The notes under the pieces were generated by a model. It saw nothing but the letters and a program-made list of their open reading frames with translations, made no database searches and had not been told where the DNA came from. From Mesonia phycicola (lineage in GTDB: Bacteria; Bacteroidota; Bacteroidia; Flavobacteriales; Flavobacteriaceae), in contig NZ_FQYY01000005.1 in assembly GCF_900141885.1 (NCBI RefSeq), positions 306,422 to 370,421 on the forward strand: a stretch of 64,000 bases of DNA, written 5' to 3'. Made by a program: the position numbers and the translations under genes. Below are positions 57,639 through 64,000 of the stretch, one piece after another. Each line of letters begins with the position of its first letter. Position 1 is the first letter of the stretch.

Positions 57639-58133
57639 TTAAGAGGTTATTTTAATTAATATGCAGGTTAAGGGTGCCGATAGCATAAATTGTACGATTA
57701 ATAGGCGACAAGCCCACTTTAGTTTTTTGAATTTTGATTTCAAGCCTTGTGAAAGAACAAAAACTTGATTTCTCAAATCTTTTACATTCTCTTTTTTATC
57801 TTGCTTTTTTGAAAGCTCGAAAAATTCTTTTTTGTCTTTCTGAGCGATACTGGCGAAATAGTATAGCGATTCCACATCTGACTTAGGTGAGAAATAAGGC
57901 ATACTTGCTAATGCCAGCAGTATGAGGCTGCCAACGCCAAATAGAATAATCGCTGCTAAAAATATTAAGAGCCATATTTCTTTATCAAAGAATTCCTGAA
58001 TTTGGGTTAATAGCGTAATTGCACCACCTGTGATAAAGGTATTTATGGCAATATAAACTGCTGTTTTGTTGTTAACGCTATCGTAATAATGATCTAGGCG
58101 ATTCACGGTATATTCCAATCTTTCTTTTTCCAT
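57639..58133 (-). CDS. pycTM: Pycsar membrane effector, PycTM-like (DUF5706 family)
   Basis: 164 residues. Predicted helices at about 24-45, 53-78 and 140-161 flank a cytosolic part with FSPKSDVESLYYFASIAQKDKKEFFEL and a Lys/Asp-rich helix. This resembles the DUF5706 / Pycsar effector family, in which cyclic pyrimidine binding leads to membrane disruption and abortive infection. The gene abuts pycC with no spacer, giving effector-cyclase-E2 order. A perfect 10-bp inverted repeat lies 17 bp upstream. Confidence 0.82.
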   Translation of the reverse strand: MEKERLEYTVNRLDHYYDSVNNKTAVYIAINTFITGGAITLLTQIQEFFDKEIWLLIFLAAIILFGVGSLILLALASMPYFSPKSDVESLYYFASIAQKDKKEFFELSKKQDKKENVKDLRNQVFVLSQGLKSKFKKLKWACRLLIVQFMLSAPLTCILIKITS

Positions 58134-58149
58134 AGAGAGTTAAATTATT

Positions 58150-58181
58150 AACTAGGCTGAATCCTAAGAACCAGCCTAGTT
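58150..58181 (-). repeat. 10-bp inverted repeat upstream of the Pycsar operon
   Basis: AACTAGGCTG (58150-58159) and CAGCCTAGTT (58172-58181) are perfect arms with a 12-nt loop. It lies between the 50-residue peptide gene and pycTM. Without a T-run it is a weak terminator at best; it could be an attenuator or an RNA processing site. Confidence 0.6.
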
Positions 58182-58183
58182 GA

Positions 58184-58336
58184 TTACTTAATAGTCTTTG
58201 CAATGGCTGAAACAGCCGCAACAAAAGTTACCACAGTAAGAATTGTAGAAATAACTTTAGCGTTATTTCCTTTTAAATGTAAACAGGTGTCTTTTTCACA
58301 AAGACTCAACCTGTCATTTTGAAATGAATAATTCAT
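58184..58336 (-). CDS. Small single-pass membrane peptide upstream of the Pycsar operon
   Basis: 50-residue ORF starting MNYSFQNDRLSLCEKDTCLH. The soluble half has two cysteines; the C-terminal half VISTILTVVTFVAAVSAIAK is one membrane helix. It ends 50 bp before pycTM on the same strand. I do not recognise a family. The coding call rests on the membrane-helix composition and position, so it is moderate. Confidence 0.55.
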   Translation of the reverse strand: MNYSFQNDRLSLCEKDTCLHLKGNNAKVISTILTVVTFVAAVSAIAKTIK

Positions 58337-58388
58337 AGTCAAAATTTAAATTTGCCCAAGTTCACAGCATTTGGGTTTCGCTGAAGCG

Positions 58389-58565
58389 TTACTTACTTTT
58401 ATCGGTAACACCCTTAAATTTTCCGCCGCTGGTTTTTACATCCATAAATTTTCCTGAGTCGGAATCTCTTTTAACGTAAAGCCCAGTTTTGGGATTAAAT
58501 ACTTGGGAACGGTTTTTAACTGCCCCTTTTCTAGCATTGTCACCATACGGTTTGTTCTTTGCCAT
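58389..58565 (-). CDS. Small basic protein (conserved in appearance)
   Basis: 58 residues from ATG 58565, beginning MAKNKPYGDNARKGAVKNRS and containing NPKTGLYVKRDSDSGKFMDVK. The regular pattern of Lys, Gly and Asp and the PKTG turn recall small proteins common in accessory regions of many bacteria; I give no function. A TTG-type extension upstream is unlikely. An imperfect palindrome lies at 58603-58619 near its promoter region. Confidence 0.65.
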   Translation of the reverse strand: MAKNKPYGDNARKGAVKNRSQVFNPKTGLYVKRDSDSGKFMDVKTSGGKFKGVTDKSK

Positions 58566-58602
58566 AACAGGTTTATTTTGAGTAATTAAACAAATATTTC
58601 TT

Positions 58603-58619
58603 GCCACCATTATGGTAGC
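58603..58619. promoter_or_regulatory. Imperfect palindrome, possible operator
   Basis: GCcACCAT-T-ATGGTaGC has 8-bp arms with one mismatch around a central T. It lies between the start of the 58-residue protein gene and the small-RNA promoter, so a shared regulator could bind here. Confidence 0.3.
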
Positions 58620-58663
58620 GGATTATTACTCTAATTGAAAAGGGAAGATTATGTGTGAAGGAC

Positions 58664-58693
58664 TTGTAAATACCGAAATAAACGGTATATTTG
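58664..58693 (+). promoter_or_regulatory. Promoter of a predicted small RNA
   Basis: TTG (58664-58666), 19 bp spacing, TATATTTG (58686-58693): exact consensus, with no start codon following before the terminator at 58755-58783. Confidence 0.65.
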
Positions 58694-58698
58694 TTTCG

Positions 58699-58784
58699 CC
58701 AAAAACAAAGTCTTTACAGATAATATTCCAATCTTATCTTAAAGTAAATAATAGAGCTGATATCTTAGATGTCAGCTTTTTTTA
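58699..58784 (+). ncRNA. Predicted small RNA of about 86 nt
   Basis: A consensus promoter ends at 58693 and an intrinsic terminator closes the stretch: arms 58755-58764 and 58768-58777 with one G-U pair, loop of 3 nt, then seven T. No ATG occurs in between. The transcript would end at the 3' border of the convergent PIN-like gene and overlap it by about 3 nt. No known RNA family is recognised. Confidence 0.45.
58755..58784 (+). terminator. Intrinsic terminator of the predicted small RNA
   Basis: AGCTGATATC / GATGTCAGCT hairpin (58755-58777) followed by T-run 58777-58783. The minus strand lacks a good T-run, so it favours plus-strand transcription. Confidence 0.65.
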
Positions 58785-59195
58785 TAGTGCTTTTATAAAT
58801 TCCATATACTTTTTTTCTTTAACAATACTACTCAATATTTCATCGACTGATAAGGCATTGACTCCATTAGTTGAGGCGCATTCCTTTATCACATCGTTTC
58901 TTTCCACAAGGCATCCATTTATTGTTTTGCAATAATAAATAGCTGCAAAATCCATAATGTGCAACCCGTTGAACTTTATACTTTCCTTACAAGAGAACTT
59001 AAAAAAATCGCCTTCCAGCGAGTATGTTTTTATTTTACCTTCTTCGACCAAGCGTTTCAGACGATTTTGTTCTACATAATCATAACAAGGTGATTCAAGT
59101 GCCATTTCAGTTACATAAAAACAATCTGTTGAATTGTCCAATATCCTTAGACTATCCAAGAGAAGCAATAATTCTATGTCACTGAATATATACAT
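58782..59195 (-). CDS. PIN-like domain protein, probable toxin partner of the ImmA/IrrE gene
   Basis: 137 residues. The pattern fits a compact PIN fold: an acidic residue in the first strand (Asp6), a helix-rich middle, then LHIMDFAAIYYCKTINGCLVERNDVIKECASTNGVNALSVDEIL with Asp82 and the Glu98/Asp101 region in place of the usual acidic cluster. PIN proteins are metal-dependent RNases. The ATG directly follows the ImmA/IrrE stop (zero spacing). Assignment is tentative since the third acidic residue differs from classical PIN toxins. Confidence 0.5.
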   Translation of the reverse strand: MYIFSDIELLLLLDSLRILDNSTDCFYVTEMALESPCYDYVEQNRLKRLVEEGKIKTYSLEGDFFKFSCKESIKFNGLHIMDFAAIYYCKTINGCLVERNDVIKECASTNGVNALSVDEILSSIVKEKKYMEFIKAL

Positions 59196-60299
59196 CTAGT
59201 TTCTCATAAAGTTTTTACCACCAAACCTAGCTTTAATATCTTTTACTGTCATATTTGACAGTTCCGCCGCCCTTGTATGGGAAAGTAAAGATTTACCTTC
59301 TCTATTATCGATATTCAATCCTTTTGCCAATAGGCTGAAAAATCGTTTTGGTTTTTCTACACCGCGATACTCGCCAAAAGAGGTTTCATTTTCTCGCCAT
59401 TGGTCATAGTTCTCTTTCCAAGAGTGATAAGTGTCCCAATTGATAATGCCGAGAGTTAGGGCGCGCATTATAATAGCCCAAATGGATATGCCATAGGCAG
59501 ATTTAATGCTCTTTAGTTCTTCTAGTGTGATACCGTTTCTTTGATTATTGAAGTGGTCAAACAGGACATCTTCAAAAAGCAACATTGCACCTGCAAAGTG
59601 ATTGCAAAAACGTTCAATCTTATTGTGGTCGTCAATGTCAAAGTCAAGTATCAGGTGGGCCAACTCGTGCAAAGTTGTAAAGCGCCTTCGTGCAACGTAT
59701 GGATTTACAGCGTTGAGTACGATAATTGGTACTTCTCCAGCCCAACCAGAAAAAGCAACAAAGCTATTAGGTTTTTCTACCTCAAATATTTTGATACCCT
59801 TGTTTTCCAATAGGTGGATAACATCGTATATAGGGTTTTTTCCAAGTTTCCATTTTTTGCGAATAACCTTGACTGCATCTTCAATATCATCACCATTGGT
59901 TATCACAATATCTTCAACTGGATTTTTGAACTTGATTTTATCGTCCATTATGTTTTCAAGCTCAATGATGTTGAAGAAATCATTTGAAATGGTTTCTATG
60001 ATTTCATTTTCAAAAATTTTGTGTGAGTCTTGCTTTTCCCTATATTCAATATTAGTCATCGAGAATGCAGACTTGTTGGTCGGATTGTATTCTAAGTTTG
60101 TGCTTTCAGTATTTATTATATCGAAGGGTTTCAAATTTAAAACTTTAGAAAAGCGTATTAAATGATTGGTTTTCATTTCTCGTTTTCCTTCTTCAAACTT
60201 TTGGATATATGAAACTGAAAATCCTGTGTAATCAGCAAATTCTTGCTGGGATAGCCCTGCATCTTGCCTTAACTGTTTTATTCTTTTTCCAAGTCCCAT
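59196..60299 (-). CDS. XRE-family regulator with ImmA/IrrE metallopeptidase domain
   Basis: 367 residues. The N-terminal HTH_3 domain (about 4-60) shows RIKQLRQDAGLSQQEFADYTGFSVSYIQKFEEGKRE. The ImmA/IrrE domain has HELAH at 211-215 with downstream ERFCNHFAGAMLL, so the zinc site looks complete. Such COG2856 proteins are antitoxins or regulators that may cleave a repressor. It forms an operon with the PIN-like gene and has a consensus promoter at 60329-60360. Confidence 0.9.
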   Translation of the reverse strand: MGLGKRIKQLRQDAGLSQQEFADYTGFSVSYIQKFEEGKREMKTNHLIRFSKVLNLKPFDIINTESTNLEYNPTNKSAFSMTNIEYREKQDSHKIFENEIIETISNDFFNIIELENIMDDKIKFKNPVEDIVITNGDDIEDAVKVIRKKWKLGKNPIYDVIHLLENKGIKIFEVEKPNSFVAFSGWAGEVPIIVLNAVNPYVARRRFTTLHELAHLILDFDIDDHNKIERFCNHFAGAMLLFEDVLFDHFNNQRNGITLEELKSIKSAYGISIWAIIMRALTLGIINWDTYHSWKENYDQWRENETSFGEYRGVEKPKRFFSLLAKGLNIDNREGKSLLSHTRAAELSNMTVKDIKARFGGKNFMRN

Positions 60300-60328
60300 T
60301 TTTTAAACGTGTTAGTTCAATATTTTTA

Positions 60329-60387
60329 CAAATATACGAAAAATTTATTACACACACAAAAATGTAAAATTTTATTTAATTGTGTGT
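60329..60387 (-). promoter_or_regulatory. Promoter and likely operator of the ImmA/IrrE-PIN operon
   Basis: Minus strand: TTTG (60357-60360), 20 bp spacing, TATATTTG (60329-60336), exact consensus. An 8-bp inverted repeat ACACACAA (60352-60359) / TTGTGTGT (60380-60387) overlaps the upstream box, a suitable site for autoregulation by the XRE domain. Confidence 0.65.
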
Positions 60388-60423
60388 TTTTTGAATAATT
60401 TTGTTGATTTTTTCATTTTAAAA

Positions 60424-60452
60424 TGTCCCAAAAAAAGTATATTTTTGGGACA
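60424..60452. promoter_or_regulatory. Palindromic operator and -7 element of the abiE operon
   Basis: Perfect 11-bp inverted repeat TGTCCCAAAAA (60424-60434) / TTTTTGGGACA (60442-60452). A TATTTTTG -7 element (60440-60447) overlaps its right arm, and the downstream gene starts at 60463. AbiEi-type antitoxins repress their own promoter by binding inverted repeats, so this is a likely AbiEi site. Confidence 0.65.
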
Positions 60453-60462
60453 AATTAAAACA

Positions 60463-61071
60463 GTGAAGTCTGTAAAAGAAAAAATAAAGAGCGATATCCA
60501 ACTTGGAAATAAAGGTAAGATAGTGTTGCCATCAGACTTTGAAATAAAGTATGGGGTAGAAAACACTAAAAAATCCTTATTGCGCCTTACCAATGAAGGG
60601 TTTTTAGAACGTTTAGCACGTGGTATTTATCTATACCCTGAAAGAGATGAGTTATTGGGTGTACTGTATCCGGATATCGAAACTATCGCAGAAGAAATTG
60701 CACTGCGTGATAACGCTCGCATTATTCCGACTGGACTACAAGCTTTGAATTTACTAGGGCTTTCAACACAAGTTCCATTGAATGTGGTTTTTTTAACCGA
60801 TGGTTCGCCTCGCACCATTAAAATTGGTAAGAGAAAAATAAAATTCAAAAAAGCTAGCCCAAAAAATTTAGCTGCCAAGGGTAGGTTGAGCGGTCTTGCA
60901 ATACAGGCATTAAAAGAGATTGGAAAAGAAAAAGTAACCAAAGAAAAAATTGCCAAAATTAAAGAACAACTTAAAAAGGAAGAACCGGAATTTTTATATC
61001 ACGATATGAAGCTTGCTCCATCTTGGATTGCAAACATTTTTGGTGATTTACTGATGTATTATTATGAGTGA
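60463..61071 (+). CDS. AbiEi-like antitoxin (DUF6088 family), type IV toxin-antitoxin
   Basis: 202 residues from GTG 60463, chosen because an A-rich site precedes it and a longer frame from GTG 60382 would run through the operator palindrome. The N-terminal winged-helix (KSLLRLTNEGFLERLARGIYLYPE) is the AbiEi DNA-binding pattern. The following DNARIIPTGLQALNLLGLSTQVP and GKRKIKFKK blocks fit DUF6088. It overlaps the toxin gene by 8 bp (ATGAGTGA). Confidence 0.85.
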   Translation: MKSVKEKIKSDIQLGNKGKIVLPSDFEIKYGVENTKKSLLRLTNEGFLERLARGIYLYPERDELLGVLYPDIETIAEEIALRDNARIIPTGLQALNLLGLSTQVPLNVVFLTDGSPRTIKIGKRKIKFKKASPKNLAAKGRLSGLAIQALKEIGKEKVTKEKIAKIKEQLKKEEPEFLYHDMKLAPSWIANIFGDLLMYYYE

Positions 61072-62056
61072 TTTTTTACAATTTGATAATGATAGAAAGG
61101 CATTAATTTTTAGTCAGACTGCTGTTAGAACAGGTCTTCCATCCTATGCGGTAGAAAAAGATTGGTGGGTTACGGAAATTATGAGGATAGTTTTCTCACT
61201 TCCCTATGCTGAAGCTTTTGTGTTTAAGGGAGGTACTTCTTTAAGTAAGGGGTATAATTTGATAAGACGTTTTTCCGAAGACATTGATTTAGCGATTGAT
61301 CGTACATTTTTTGATATGTCTGGTGAATTATCAAGAACCCAAATTAAGAAATTACGAAAGAAGAACTCTAAATTTATTAGTACAGAATTGATTGAGCACT
61401 TAACAGAAGAAATCGCACAGAAAGAACTTCCAATTACCTCTATTGGGGTGGAGCCATATGAAGCATCTGACACTGACCCGTTAAGAATTTATATTACGTA
61501 TGAACCTCTGACGGAAAAGAACAAATATGTTACTCCGAGAATTTTACTTGAGATAAGCTGTAGATCATTGATAGAGCCTTTTGAAGAAGTGCCCATTAAT
61601 TCTTTAGTGGATCAGGAATATCCAGATACGACATTTACCAATCCAACATTTCCAGTAAGAACAGTACAACCCCAACGAACATTTTTAGAAAAAGTTTTTT
61701 TGCTTCACGAGGAATGGCAAAAGGAAGTAATTAGAGTTGATCGTCTTAGCAGACACTTATATGACTTAGAACGCTTAATGGATACTAAGTTTGGCAAAAA
61801 AGCCTTGAATGATAAGGATTTGTATTTTCACATCATTGACCACAGAAGTAAATTCTCAGCTGTGAAAGGAGTAGATTATGAAGATCATCAGCCAAAGGCT
61901 ATTTGCATTTTACCACCTGACAATGTTATTAAACATTACGAAGACGATTATAATGAGATGAAAGAAAGTATGTTCTCGGGTGATACCCTTTCTTGGAAAG
62001 AATTGACGGAAAGGCTTAATAAACTCCAGAAACAAATCCGAGAGTTAAAATGGTGA
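61064..62056 (+). CDS. AbiEii/AbiGii nucleotidyltransferase toxin
   Basis: 330 residues. The NTase core has FKGGTSLSKGY (KGGTSLSK at 55-62) and RRFSEDIDLAI (SEDIDLAI at 71-78), the motif pair of AbiEii-type toxins. LEISCRSL and the FLEKVFLLHEEWQ helix are also typical. These toxins modify tRNA or other RNA with nucleotides to stop growth during phage infection. It overlaps its antitoxin gene. Confidence 0.92.
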   Translation: MSDFLQFDNDRKALIFSQTAVRTGLPSYAVEKDWWVTEIMRIVFSLPYAEAFVFKGGTSLSKGYNLIRRFSEDIDLAIDRTFFDMSGELSRTQIKKLRKKNSKFISTELIEHLTEEIAQKELPITSIGVEPYEASDTDPLRIYITYEPLTEKNKYVTPRILLEISCRSLIEPFEEVPINSLVDQEYPDTTFTNPTFPVRTVQPQRTFLEKVFLLHEEWQKEVIRVDRLSRHLYDLERLMDTKFGKKALNDKDLYFHIIDHRSKFSAVKGVDYEDHQPKAICILPPDNVIKHYEDDYNEMKESMFSGDTLSWKELTERLNKLQKQIRELKW

Positions 62057-62117
62057 TTTAAATTGTTCGGCAACTAGTCTTTACATCAAATAATTCTTTC
62101 CAATTAATAAAAATATA

Positions 62118-63314
62118 ATGACACCATCAGAAAAATATGTAGCAGATTTATGTGAAAAATCTTTTTTACCATTTTGGAGTTTTCCCAACCCTTTAGGCAA
62201 GAAAGACAAAGAATTATGCGATGTGCTCGTTGTATGCGGTAGCACAATCCTTTTGATTTCTGTTAAAGATATTCAAGTATCTAGCCACAAAGATAAAAGC
62301 ATCCAATACTCAAGATGGGTTAAAAAGGCTGTGGACGATTCAATTCAACAGCTTTATGGAGCAGAAAGATTCTTGAAAAATGTTGATGACGTAACATTAA
62401 AAAATCGGACCACAAAGGTTGCTCTACCAGATAGAAATGAACGAACCATTTATAGAATCGCTATTGCTTTTGGAAGTGATTATGATTTTCCATTGCCTAT
62501 GGGAATGAATAATAGGGGTTTTGTACACATATTTGATGAACAATCAACAGCCACTATTGTCAGTGAACTTGACACAATAACAGATTTTACAAGATATCTA
62601 ACAGTAAAAGAAAAATTTCTTAGTTCAAATCATATGTTACTTCCAGAGGAAACGGATTTTTTTGCCCTTTATATTCAGACAGGACTTGAGTTCGATTATC
62701 CAGTAGATTCAATTGCTGGTTCCGGTGGGCTTTGGGAAAGTTACATTAAGTCAGAAGATTATAGTGATTGGAGAAAAAGAATTGCACCTAGTTTTATTTG
62801 GGATTATATCCTAAACCAATTACACGCTTATCACATAAAAGATGAAACAAATGATCAGCAAATTCAAGATTTAGAAAATGCAATCCGAATAATAAGTCTA
62901 GAGGACAGAATACATAGAACTGAATTAGGTTTAGCTCTTGATGATGCTATTAAAAAAAAGTCAATTGGTAGAATGCTTCTACCACAGCCAGGTGCCAATC
63001 ATATGTATGTATTTATGCCTCTAACACAAAAAAATTGGGAAGGAAAAGAGAGAGAATTAGAGTTGAGATGCATTGTCGCTCGATACTTAAACCCATCTGT
63101 AAATACAGTTATTGGACTAGCTTTTGGATCCAACGGAAAGGATGAGAGCGTCTATGATATTTGTTACCACTATATTCCTGAGGTTTCTGATGATTTTGTC
63201 AAGCACGCCAAAGAGATTCAAAAAGAACTTGGATATTTCAAAAATTCTTTACAATCTAGTAATTCTGATTATTCATTGAAAGATTTTGATGGATTTGGAA
63301 TTAATAAACAATAA
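62118..63314 (+). CDS. Protein with possible PD-(D/E)XK nuclease fold
   Basis: 398 residues, no family recognised. The first 55 residues fit the nuclease core: NPLGKKDKELCDVLVVCGSTILLISVKDIQ, with Asp35 before the second strand and SVK (48-50) as the X-K pair at the next strand. The rest is mixed alpha/beta, including FGSDYDFPLPMGMNNRGFVHIFDE. It lies 61 bp after the AbiEii gene on the same strand and is probably co-transcribed defence cargo. No helicase or methyltransferase is adjacent. Confidence 0.55.
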   Translation: MTPSEKYVADLCEKSFLPFWSFPNPLGKKDKELCDVLVVCGSTILLISVKDIQVSSHKDKSIQYSRWVKKAVDDSIQQLYGAERFLKNVDDVTLKNRTTKVALPDRNERTIYRIAIAFGSDYDFPLPMGMNNRGFVHIFDEQSTATIVSELDTITDFTRYLTVKEKFLSSNHMLLPEETDFFALYIQTGLEFDYPVDSIAGSGGLWESYIKSEDYSDWRKRIAPSFIWDYILNQLHAYHIKDETNDQQIQDLENAIRIISLEDRIHRTELGLALDDAIKKKSIGRMLLPQPGANHMYVFMPLTQKNWEGKERELELRCIVARYLNPSVNTVIGLAFGSNGKDESVYDICYHYIPEVSDDFVKHAKEIQKELGYFKNSLQSSNSDYSLKDFDGFGINKQ

Positions 63315-63838
63315 TTTCAGGTTTAGATTTAGCTAATCTGTATTAGTGTACTGTGTTTTAACTAAAAACACTTCCATTATTTAAAATACCGTTCAGCACA
63401 TTGCTCCTCCATTCCGCGAAAAGCTACATTTTGGCAAAAGAGCTTCCCTGAAAAGTCTTGCACACCATCCCCAATTTCTTTTTTCCATTCCATTAACCCT
63501 TCCTATCCCGATAGCTATTGGGAATGGGAAGAAACACTGCATTCCCAATCCGAAATCGTGAAAGGAGTCCGCCCCATCGAAATTCCATTTAATCATTTTG
63601 GGTTGCTTCCTATGTTAGGATACTTCACAAGAGCCTTTTTGACCTACTTCCGCACTTTCACTGTCCCTCCCTTTTTTACTATGCAAAATACCAGTAATTG
63701 GAAGTTAGTCCAGATGGCATAAGCCAGTCATTCTTCCTTTTTATACATCTTCCCTAATTCCAATTCCTGAAAACGTATCAGCATCAAAAAAGGGAACAGC
63801 TCACAGCTCTATGGGAAGTAAATCAAAAAAATATCATT
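63315..63838 (+). other. Structured non-coding leader of a mobile element (no gene seen)
   Basis: About 520 bp without a convincing ORF; the only long frame (63393-63596 minus) is not protein-like. Base composition shifts to pyrimidine-rich. Nested inverted repeats are present: ATTGGGAATG (63517-63526) / CATTCCCAAT (63540-63549); a near-palindrome around CCCGATAGCTATTGGG (63507-63522); TGGCATAAGCCA (63715-63726); AATTGGAAGTTAG (63696-63708) / CTAATTCCAATT (63754-63765). It could hold an origin of transfer, a regulatory RNA or the leader of the ssb transcript. Confidence 0.4.
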
Positions 63839-63961
63839 ATGAAATCATTTCAAAACAACAAAATCGGAAGCGAAGTAAAAATCAAAAAGGAAAACGCTTC
63901 AGATATAATAAGTAAATCAATGTTTAACCTTTCTACACTAATGGTAGAATCTAAATTTTAA
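63839..63961 (+). CDS. Small protein ORF before ssb
   Basis: 40 residues starting MKSFQNNKIGSEVKIKKENA and ending MVESKF. It is basic and hydrophilic. It stops 4 bp before the ssb start, which suggests coupled translation. I do not recognise a family. Confidence 0.45.
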   Translation: MKSFQNNKIGSEVKIKKENASDIISKSMFNLSTLMVESKF

Positions 63962-63965
63962 TGTT

Positions 63966-64000
63966 ATGAGTACGATCAAAAATCAAGTTCAATTAATCGG
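63966..64000 (+). CDS. ssb: Single-stranded DNA-binding protein (3' end outside window)
   Basis: Only the first 11 codons and part of the next are present. They read MSTIKNQVQLIG, which matches the usual N-terminus of Bacteroidota SSB proteins (N-x-V-Q-L-I-G). SSB genes lie near the start of plasmid and ICE transfer or replication modules. Assignment from 12 residues is tentative. Confidence 0.55.
   Translation, partial: MSTIKNQVQLI

Noticed and set aside
58150..58181. Inverted repeat before pycTM as a terminator
   Set aside because: No T-run on either strand after the stem; kept as a repeat, not a terminator.
58651..58935. 94-codon forward frame opposite the PIN-like gene
   Set aside because: It runs through a strong terminator at 58755-58784 and into the antisense of a real gene; the promoter found there fits a small RNA better.
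59602..60165. 187-codon forward frame opposite the ImmA/IrrE gene
   Set aside because: Antisense of a gene with clear HTH and HELAH motifs; Ser/Phe/Ile-rich translation typical of a shadow.
63393..63596. 67-codon reverse frame in the leader before ssb
   Set aside because: Composition is not protein-like (many Trp, Cys and Phe from the pyrimidine-rich opposite strand), no ribosome site, and it covers the inverted repeats; treated as non-coding.

Overview
The window is a low-GC chromosome segment from a gliding member of the Bacteroidota, most likely family Flavobacteriaceae. The evidence is a complete gldK-gldL-gldM-gldN cluster, PorP/SprF and PorG-like proteins of the type IX secretion system (T9SS), NifU and DUF983 proteins of the kind common in this group, and several promoters of the Bacteroidota form TTG-N19..21-TAnnTTTG. 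No species is claimed.

Positions 1-7629 hold an export operon: a truncated ABC ATPase, two MacB-type permeases, a membrane-fusion adaptor, a TolC-type channel, a second adaptor, then tsaB. Positions 7632-28963 hold a secreted protein of unknown role, an MscS channel, a DUF255 protein, a phosphate transporter, a NifU protein, PorP/SprF, and a reverse-strand envelope operon (porG-like, uppS, bamA, two ompH/skp genes, then murI). NAD kinase, a CBS protein, pdxJ, a hydrolase, a FadL-type porin and an SGNH lipoprotein follow. Positions 29033-40592 hold tig, clpP-clpX, a lipoprotein bracketed by two identical terminators, groS-groL, and a miaB / sigma-54 activator / lptE / TPR / secG operon. Positions 40710-49154 hold topA, an arginase-fold protein with degenerate metal sites, and gldKLMN. 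Positions 49167-55636 hold an FAD oxidoreductase, an ABC-F ATPase, three very small or short genes, an AraC regulator and a glycosyltransferase.

An initiator tRNA-fMet (55773-55845) and its terminator end the conserved chromosome. Everything after about 55890 looks like accessory DNA: a defence island that runs into the first genes of a mobile element. From left to right it holds (i) a reverse-strand operon of a Pycsar effector (three predicted membrane segments), a class III nucleotide cyclase and a ubiquitin-E2-like protein with a SEC-C motif, preceded by a 50-residue membrane peptide; (ii) a 58-residue basic protein and a predicted small RNA with its own promoter and terminator; (iii) an XRE/ImmA-IrrE protein with a PIN-like partner; (iv) an AbiE-type toxin-antitoxin pair with a palindromic operator; (v) a PD-(D/E)XK-like protein; (vi) a structured non-coding leader, a 40-codon ORF and the start of a single-stranded DNA-binding protein gene.

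The most interesting signal is the Pycsar operon. Its cyclase ends in a C-terminal glycine, and the gene that overlaps its stop codon encodes an E2-like enzyme. This is the arrangement by which CBASS cyclases are regulated through ubiquitin-like conjugation, but here it sits with a Pycsar cyclase and a Pycsar membrane effector. It suggests an E2-regulated Pycsar system.
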